Source: Carex sylvatica (taxonomy: Eukaryota; Streptophyta; Magnoliopsida; Poales; Cyperaceae). Taken from it: DNA of 23,152 nt. The notes below the pieces were generated by a model, which saw only the letters and a list, made by a program, of their open reading frames with translations, had not been told where the DNA came from and made no database searches. Location of the stretch: NCBI GenBank assembly GCA_964058845.1, contig CAXKVR010000490.1, forward strand, positions 1 to 23,152, given 5' to 3'. Each line of letters begins with the position of its first letter. The stretch's first letter is position 1. Position numbers and translations under genes: made by a program. This document shows positions 18,908-23,152 of the stretch, in pieces.

Positions 18908-21900
18908 ATGGGCCGCAGTTGGATGTACGAAGTATCACGTCTGTCTGATGAATATTTGACAGGTGTCGAGGAATTTATCAGAATTGCTACGGAAGATATG
19001 GCGAATAAGGGGAGTGCACTGATGTCGTGTCCTTGCCGTGATTGTAACAATGGTCAAAAATTCTCCAACTCGAACCAAGTGAGGAACCATTTAATCCGTC
19101 GTGGATTCAAGCAAGGATATAAGTGTTGGTTATGGCACGGTGAGAGTTTGCCAACCGACATAGGTACTGGTACTGAGCATCAGAAATACCATACCGGTGG
19201 AAACGACGGGAATGATCTACGGGGATTGGAAACTGATATAGGTGCTCGTACTGAGGATCATGAATACCATACCGAAGAAAATGATGATATGGTGGTAGAT
19301 AAATGTGATAATTTTGATCAAATGTTACGTGATTTAGAAGATGATTTTGATAATGATAAGCAGTATTGTTTATTTGAGAATTTCTACGAAGATTCTAATA
19401 AAGAATTGTACCCTGGTTGTTCTAAATTTTCAAAATTGAAAGGTGTATTAAAATTGTATAACCTTAAAACATCTAACGGTTGGAGTGATAAAAGTTTTAC
19501 TGAGTTATTACAAACTTTAAAAGAAATACTTCCGGATGGAAACGAGATACCACCAAATGTTTATGAAGCGAAGAAAATATTGTGCCCAGTGGATTTGGAA
19601 GTTCAAAGAATACATGCGTGTCCAAATGATTGTATATTATATCGATCCGAGTATAAAGATCTTCACGAGTGTCCAAAATGTGGAGCATCACGTTACAAAT
19701 CAAAGCAGTTAACCGGCGATAAAAGTGATGATTACAAACCGAATAAAGGGCCTCCAGCAAAAGCATTGTGGTACCTCCCCGTGAAACCGAGATTGAAACG
19801 TTTGTTCTCAAATGCTAAAGATGCAAAATTAGTGCGTTGGCATGCAGATAACCGAAAAAAAAGACGGGAAATTACGGCACCCCGCTGATTCTCCTCAGTG
19901 GAGAAATATTGACAGAGAGTTCCCCGAATTCGGATGTGACCCTAGAAATCTTAAGCTTGGGCTGAGTGCAGATGGAATAAATCCGCACAGTAGCATGAGC
20001 AGCAAGCACAACAGTTGGCCGGTTTTATTGTGCATTTATAATCTTCCGCCTTGGTTATGTATGAAACGCAAATACATCATGTTGACCTTGCTCATATCAG
20101 GACCCAAACAGCCCGGGAACGACATAGATGTGTATCTAGCGCCATTGATCGATGATTTAAAAGAATTATGGCAACCCGGAGTGCAGATATTTGATGCATA
20201 CAGCAAGGAGAATTTCACTTTACGGGCCATGATTTTCTGCACCATTAATGATTTTCCGGCTTATGGAAATTTGTCGGGTTACAGTGTCAAAGGAGAGAAA
20301 GCATGCCCTGTTTGCCTAGACGATACAGTCGATGTGTGGCTACCTAATTCCTCTAAAAATGTGTACATGGGTCATCGTAGATTTCTTCCTGCCAACCATG
20401 CACACCGAAAGAGAAAGAAAGAATTCAATGGAAAGATCGAGAATACCAGAGTAAATTATCCGTTGACCGGTAAAGCTGTTTATTCGCGAGTGAACGATAT
20501 CAAAGTTCAATTTGGGAAATTTAAAAAGAAGGTGGTGAGAAAGAAAGGGGCACCGAAAATTAGTTGGAAGAAGAGGTCAATATTCTGGGATTTACCATAC
20601 TGGCAGCACTTAGATGTTCGACACTGTCTCGATGTGATGCATGTGGTTAAAAATGTGTGTGATAGCCTAGTTGGAACACTATTGAATATTCCGGGTAAGA
20701 CTAAGGATAGTATCAATGCTCGGAAAGACATGCAATTCCTGAACATACGGTCGGATCTACAACCAGCAGAGAAGGAAAGAGAAAATGGGAAATTTTGTAC
20801 GTATCTAAAACCTGCAATGCATACGCTGTCGAAAGCAGAGAAAAAAAGCTTATTGGAATGCCTTCACGGTGTCAAAGTTCCATCTGGATATTCTTCGAAT
20901 ATTAAAAACCTAGTTTCACTGGAAGATTTAAAATTGACAGGAATGAAGTCTCATGACTGTCATGTTTTAATGACACAGCTTCTTCCTGTTGCAATTCGGG
21001 GCATATTGCCAAAGTGTGTTAGGCAGACCATCACGAAGCTTTGTTTTTTCTTTAATGCCATATGTTGCAAAGTAAGTGATCCCGATATGCTAGATGCTCT
21101 GCAGAAGGAGGTTGTTGTCACTCTTTGTCATCTTGAAATGTATTTTCCGCCGTCTTTTTTTGATATCATGGTTCATTTAATTGTTCACCTAATTAGAGAA
21201 ATTAAGATGTGCGGACCTGTTTTCTTGCAGTACATGTATCCGTTCGAGAGATACATGGGATTGTTAAAGGCATATGTCAGGAATCGATATCGGCCTGAGG
21301 GAAGCATCGTAAAAGCTTATGCTGCCGAAGAGGTTATTGAGTTTTGTACTAATTATATGGATGATGTCAAAGCTATAGGCATCCCTAAATCTCGGCACAA
21401 GGGTCGACTTCATGGGGTAGTCACAATCGGTGCAAAATTAATCGAGCCCGATAGTACAATGATGTCACTAGCACATTTTCATGTTTTGCAACACCTCACT
21501 GACGTTCATCCTTTTTGGGATGAGCACATGACTCTCTTGCGGCAACAGAATCCTAAGAAAACCGACAAGTGGTTAATCAGCGAACACAATAAAAAGTTTG
21601 AAGGATGGTTTACACGGAGAGTCGTGCAAGCTCCAGAGGGAGAAAATATTACAGAAACTGTGAAATTGTTGGCTCTTGGTCCAGTCCACGTCGTGAGGAC
21701 CTTCCAAGGATATGACATCAACGGGTACACATTTTACACAAGAAATCAAGATTCAAAAAGTACTGTGCAAAACAGTTGAGTGACGTTAGTAGCCGTTTCG
21801 AGTGATTTGTCAGATCCTAAAGGTGCCGGATCATCGCATGCATCAATGTCATATTACGGGTTTGTTGAAGAAATTTGGGAGGTAGATTATAGAAAATTCA

Positions 21901-22277
21901 ACATTCCGTTATTTATGTGTAAATGGGTCGATAACCGTAGGGGGGTTAAAGTCGACGAAGATGGTTTTATTCTAGTGGATTTCAGTAAGGCTGGATACAA
22001 GGACGATCCATTTATACTTGCAAGACAAGCCACACAAGTGTTCTACGTTACTGATCCGGCCGATCGTTCAAGACATGTTGTCCTCTCTGGTAAAAGACGT
22101 ATCATCGGGATTGATAATGTGGAAGACGAAGAAGCGTACGATCATTTTGATGAGATACCACCGTTTTTCACTGGCATGGCATCTTTACCAACCGGTGAGG
22201 ATAACAAGACAAGTCACACGCGCAACGATCACAATGAAGGAGAATGGATTGAAGTTCCCACTGGCAATAATCCCTAA
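18908..22277 (+). pseudogene. TNP2: TNP2-type CACTA transposase, one frameshift and one in-frame TGA
   Basis: En/Spm-family transposase, about 1,120 residues when read through. Start chosen at ATG 18908 (MGRSWMYEVSRLSDEYL), immediately after a TTGCAG acceptor. Order: Transpos_assoc-like region with CPCRDCNN and CWLWHGES; a GWSDKSF segment; zinc ribbon CPNDC...CPKCGASRYK; TNP2 core with LSADGINPHSS, SGPKQPGNDIDVYLAPL and DVRHCLDVMH, holding the likely catalytic acidic residues; a DUF4218-like region (GILPKCVRQTI, YPFERYMGLLKAYVRNRYRP); then a DUF4216-like domain (YYGFVEEIWEVDY, CKWVDN, DPFILARQATQVFYVTDPAD). Lesions: frame lost at the A8 run 19855-19862, where seven As would restore RKKDGKLRHPADSP; and TGA at 21777-21779 where relatives have Gly in QNSGV. 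Ends at TAA 22275-22277. Everything else is intact, so decay is recent, or the shift is a sequence error. Confidence 0.92.
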
Positions 22278-22287
22278 ATTTTTATTG

Positions 22288-22369
22288 GTATGTCAAAATA
22301 TAAAAAATATAAAAAATGTGATTTATTATTATTTAATATCGTTGACTTAAGAATTTTTTTTTTTTTCAG
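22288..22369 (+). other. Predicted intron just after the TNP2 stop codon
   Basis: ATTG/GTATGTC provides a donor 10 bases after the TAA, and a long T tract ending TTTTTTCAG at 22369 provides the acceptor. The following exon starts GATGCATTGAAACACTAG. Either a 3'-leader intron, or the TAA is itself a mutation and the gene once continued for a few codons. Confidence 0.5.
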
Positions 22370-23152
22370 GATGCATTGAAACACTAGACAATGAAAAGCA
22401 TGCATGCAAGTTATATATTCTTCAATGTTTCTTGTAACTTATTTATTTTCATGTTATATGTAAATTTATTAGCTTATTTTTTAATTTTTTAATTTTTAAT
22501 GTTACTATTTAGTATATACGTATCATCTGGTAAAAAATAACACATACACATTCTGACTTTCATTTTTAAAAAAAGTATATATGTACACACAAAAATATAA
22601 ACCATGAGCTTGCCCCTTTCTTTTGTTCTCCGCTCAATTGGCGCTCGGTCTCGCCACATGAGGACCAGCCAAGTCAATAAATCCTCTTAGTTTACGAATT
22701 GGTAGCGAGATTATTCATTTACAACAAAACAATACATGTGCATGCAACTTCGTCATTATAATTTTCAATCTTGATGTTAAGATTTTCTTTAAAAAAATTA
22801 AGAAACTTATTTTTATGTTTAGCCTCAGTTCTAATAATTAAATCTTCTCTATTTATACTCTAGGCTATAATTTGTAGTTGTGGATCACTGGAGTTGTGAT
22901 TTTAAATTGTTAGTTAAGTTGTATTAATTTGTATAAAATCTAAGAAATGTAAACTTTTGGAAAATGATGATGAACTTTATAAAATATTGTTTGAAGGTTG
23001 TACTAAGATCTTATATCACTTATCCAGACATATTTTGTCAAATCGTTACATTAACAATTCCGTTAGGTTTTAAAAGTAAAATAATTGATTTTTTAATCAT
23101 CTTGACTGAATCAAAGGTAAATAAATATCAAACGGTTATGTTTTAGTTTATC
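22370..23152. other. Interior of CACTA element 2 downstream of TNP2; unassigned
   Basis: AT-rich and mostly featureless. A minus-strand open stretch near 22600-22677 (TWLVLMWRDRAPIERRTK) is slightly more GC-rich and could be the edge of the accessory (TNPA-like) gene expected here, but I do not recognise it. No CACTA right end is present. Confidence 0.4.

Larger units (their letters stand above)
17456..23152 (+). mobile_element. CACTA (En/Spm) transposon 2, autonomous-derived, right end outside window
   Basis: Starts with CACTAGTGGAAAAACAG, preceded by TGA, the expected 3-bp target duplication. The partner copy cannot be checked because no inverted CACTA end occurs before the window ends. 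The left subterminal region carries palindromic GGATCGGTT repeats, and a TNP2-type transposase follows in the same orientation. Sequence after 22370 is AT-rich and would contain the accessory gene and right terminus further on. The terminal repeats differ from those of the 2530-8460 element, so the two belong to different CACTA families. Confidence 0.9.

Noticed and set aside
19497..19811. Minus-strand ORF opposite TNP2
   Set aside because: Antisense shadow of the well-supported transposase frame.
21777..21779. TGA as a recoded (readthrough or selenocysteine) codon
   Set aside because: Relatives have Gly at this place in QNSGV and one base change from GGA gives TGA; a plain nonsense mutation is simpler, and no recoding structure was seen.
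22018..22350. Overlapping plus-strand ORF in another frame at the end of TNP2
   Set aside because: The in-frame DUF4216-like reading at 21780-22277 is clearly the real one.

Overview
The window looks like an AT-rich, transposon-dense stretch of a flowering-plant nuclear genome. It carries a CC-NB-LRR (CNL) resistance-gene relative, CACTA (En/Spm) and hAT DNA transposons, a plant-type SINE-like unit, spliceosomal introns, and captured pieces of a callose synthase and a plant epoxide hydrolase. I cannot tell monocot from eudicot. There are no bacterial-style operons, and most ORFs longer than 60 codons are shadows or pieces of broken genes.

Layout. (1) 1-2245, minus strand: a CNL gene running off the left edge. 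It has a 573-codon open NB-ARC/LRR exon, one intron, and a coiled-coil exon damaged by a frameshift and lacking its start. (2) 2530-8460: a complete non-autonomous CACTA element with 28-bp inverted ends and a CGT/CGT target duplication. It has three arrays of palindromic subterminal repeats. Inside, on the minus strand, lies a chimera made of an orphan first exon, an epoxide hydrolase exon and three callose synthase exons (a Pack-CACTA). (3) 8675-9243 and 9807-10497: two non-autonomous hAT-type elements with 8-bp target duplications, the second a long foldback. (4) 10530-14460: a complete hAT element whose BED-finger/hATC transposase (minus strand) has at least five lesions. (5) 14469-17455: mostly unassigned AT-rich DNA holding a SINE-like unit, a diverged copy of 9478-9738, and small local repeats. 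(6) 17456 to the right edge: a second, unrelated CACTA element, apparently autonomous-derived. It has its own palindromic subterminal repeats, a predicted two-intron 5' leader containing a roughly 190-nt near-perfect hairpin, and a nearly complete TNP2 transposase broken only by one extra A in an A8 run and one TGA codon. Its right end lies outside the window.

No gene set here works as a pathway. The history is of a decayed CNL locus whose upstream flank was hit repeatedly by DNA transposons: roughly 11 kb of the 12 kb between 2530 and 14460 is transposon. The best leads are the chimeric captured gene, the palindromic subterminal arrays with conserved stems and variable loops, a microhomology-riddled duplication inside the first CACTA element, the hairpin in the TNP2 leader, and the minimally damaged TNP2. 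Family assignments come from recognised motifs, not database searches.
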